In this document: piece by piece, positions 14,967-15,674 of the stretch
How positions within the stretch are numbered: the first letter of the stretch is position 1
How the letters are laid out: each line of letters opens with the position of its first letter
Source: CANKBT01 sp038236005
GTDB taxonomy: Bacteria; Actinomycetota; Actinomycetes; Mycobacteriales; SCTD01
Length of the DNA: 15,674 bases
NCBI GenBank assembly: GCA_038236005.1
Contig: JBBSTI010000075.1
Coordinates: forward strand, 1 to 15,674
Direction: 5' to 3'
Translations under genes and position numbers: made by a program
The notes under the pieces: model-generated
What the model was told of the DNA's origin: nothing
Database searches by the model: none
Seen by the model: the letters and a program-made list of their open reading frames with translations, nothing else

Positions 14967-15674
14967 GTGATCGAGCGCTACACGCTGCCGGAGATGGGCG
15001 AGGTCTGGTCCGAGGCCCACAAGTACGAGCTGTGGTGCCAGGTCGAGGTGCTGGTGCTCGCCGCCCACGCCCAGGCCGGGGTGGTCCCCGCCGACTGCGT
15101 CGCGCCGGTGCGAGCCGCGAAAGCTCCGACCCCGCAGGCCGTCGCCGAGATCGAGGCGGTCACCCAGCACGACGTGATCGCGTTCCTGTCGGCGTGGGCC
15201 GACAACACCGAGCCCCGCGAGGCGGCGGCCTACGTGCACTTCGGGATGACCAGCTCGGACCTGCTGGACACCGCGCTGGCCCTGCAGCTGACCGAGGCCT
15301 CCGACCTGCTGCTGGCCCGCGCCGACACCCTGGTCGCGGCGCTCCGCAACCTCGGGATGGCGCACAAGGACACCGTCAAGGTCGGGCGTACGCACGGCAT
15401 CCACGCCGAGCCGACCACCTGGGGGCACCGGGTGGCCGACCTGGCGTTCGCCGTCGCCCGTTCGCGGGACCGGCTGCGGGTGGCTCGAGAGGCCGTCGCG
15501 GTCGCCAAGATCAGCGGTGCGGTCGGCACCTACTCCAACATCTCCCCCGACGTGGAGCAGTCGGTGGCCGGTGCGCTCGGGCTCACCCCCGCCCCCGCCG
15601 CTACCCAGGTCGTGCTGCGCGTCGGGATCAGCGCGTGGGGCAGCGCCCTCGCGGTGCGGGCCCCCGTCTGCGAG
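14967..15674 (+). CDS. purB: Adenylosuccinate lyase, N-terminal part; 3' end outside window
   Basis: This fumarase/aspartase-superfamily enzyme cleaves SAICAR in IMP synthesis and adenylosuccinate in AMP synthesis. The window holds 236 residues, starting MIERYTLPEMGEVWSEAHKY. GMTSSDLLDTA (93-103) and VGRTHGIHAEPTTWGHR, with catalytic His143, are as expected. The SSxMPxKxN loop lies beyond the window. The GTG at 14967 is the start; no strong ribosome site is seen. A five-codon ORF (14953-14970) ends in its GTGA. After ATQVVLR (residue 218) the usual DRHAE is replaced by VGISA, and the last 17 or so codons fit the family poorly although the frame stays open. Sequence error at the edge is likely; the true residues cannot be decided here. 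Confidence 0.93.
   Translation, partial: MIERYTLPEMGEVWSEAHKYELWCQVEVLVLAAHAQAGVVPADCVAPVRAAKAPTPQAVAEIEAVTQHDVIAFLSAWADNTEPREAAAYVHFGMTSSDLLDTALALQLTEASDLLLARADTLVAALRNLGMAHKDTVKVGRTHGIHAEPTTWGHRVADLAFAVARSRDRLRVAREAVAVAKISGAVGTYSNISPDVEQSVAGALGLTPAPAATQVVLRVGISAWGSALAVRAPVCE

Overview
The window is high-GC (roughly 70 %) DNA from the chromosome of an actinomycete. The dnaK-grpE-dnaJ-hspR order, GTG/GTGA start-stop overlaps, a bS22 gene, an Rpf gene behind a c-di-AMP-type leader and many probable leaderless genes all point there. The gene set and protein style suggest a Nocardioides-like member of the Propionibacteriales, but the genus is inference. Almost all of it is chromosomal core. I see no phage, insertion sequence, CRISPR array, rRNA or tRNA.

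Layout. (1) 1-2868: the chaperone operon, with the 3' part of dnaK, then grpE, dnaJ and the repressor hspR, each overlapping the next. (2) 2877-4202, minus strand: a proline-rich AMIN-like lipoprotein followed by an unrecognised helix-turn-helix protein whose promoter lies inside a large four-half-site dyad. (3) 4352-6075: a haloalkane-dehalogenase-like hydrolase overlapping proC. (4) 6082-6471: a decayed MscS-type channel gene. (5) 6494-7681: an AcuC/HDAC-like deacetylase. (6) 7864-10361: a BldC-like regulator, ribosomal protein bS22, an atypical SDR epimerase and a PlsC-like acyltransferase. With proC, this series has the order I recall from the mycobacterial proC-galE2 region. (7) 10459-12082: promoter, c-di-AMP (ydaO/yuaA-type) riboswitch, a secreted Rpf-like muralytic enzyme and a coupled DUF3151 gene. 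(8) 12181-15674: purine genes purA, purD and the 5' part of purB.

How the parts work together. The first operon is a self-regulated heat-shock unit. The central genes cover proline synthesis, development-type regulation, translation and envelope lipid metabolism. The Rpf gene is probably tied to c-di-AMP signalling through its leader. PurA and PurB are the two last steps to AMP, and PurB and PurD also act in IMP synthesis.

Most notable unexplained structure: three tandem hairpins at an exact 62-bp period between purA and purD, whose GATCTTG/CAAGATC tips resemble a hairpin around the purA -10 box; the 46-bp dyad at 3479-3524; the epimerase gene, whose best-placed start is a non-canonical ATC; and the MscS remnant. 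At the right edge purB departs from its conserved sequence, perhaps through sequence error. No clearly new multi-gene system was found.
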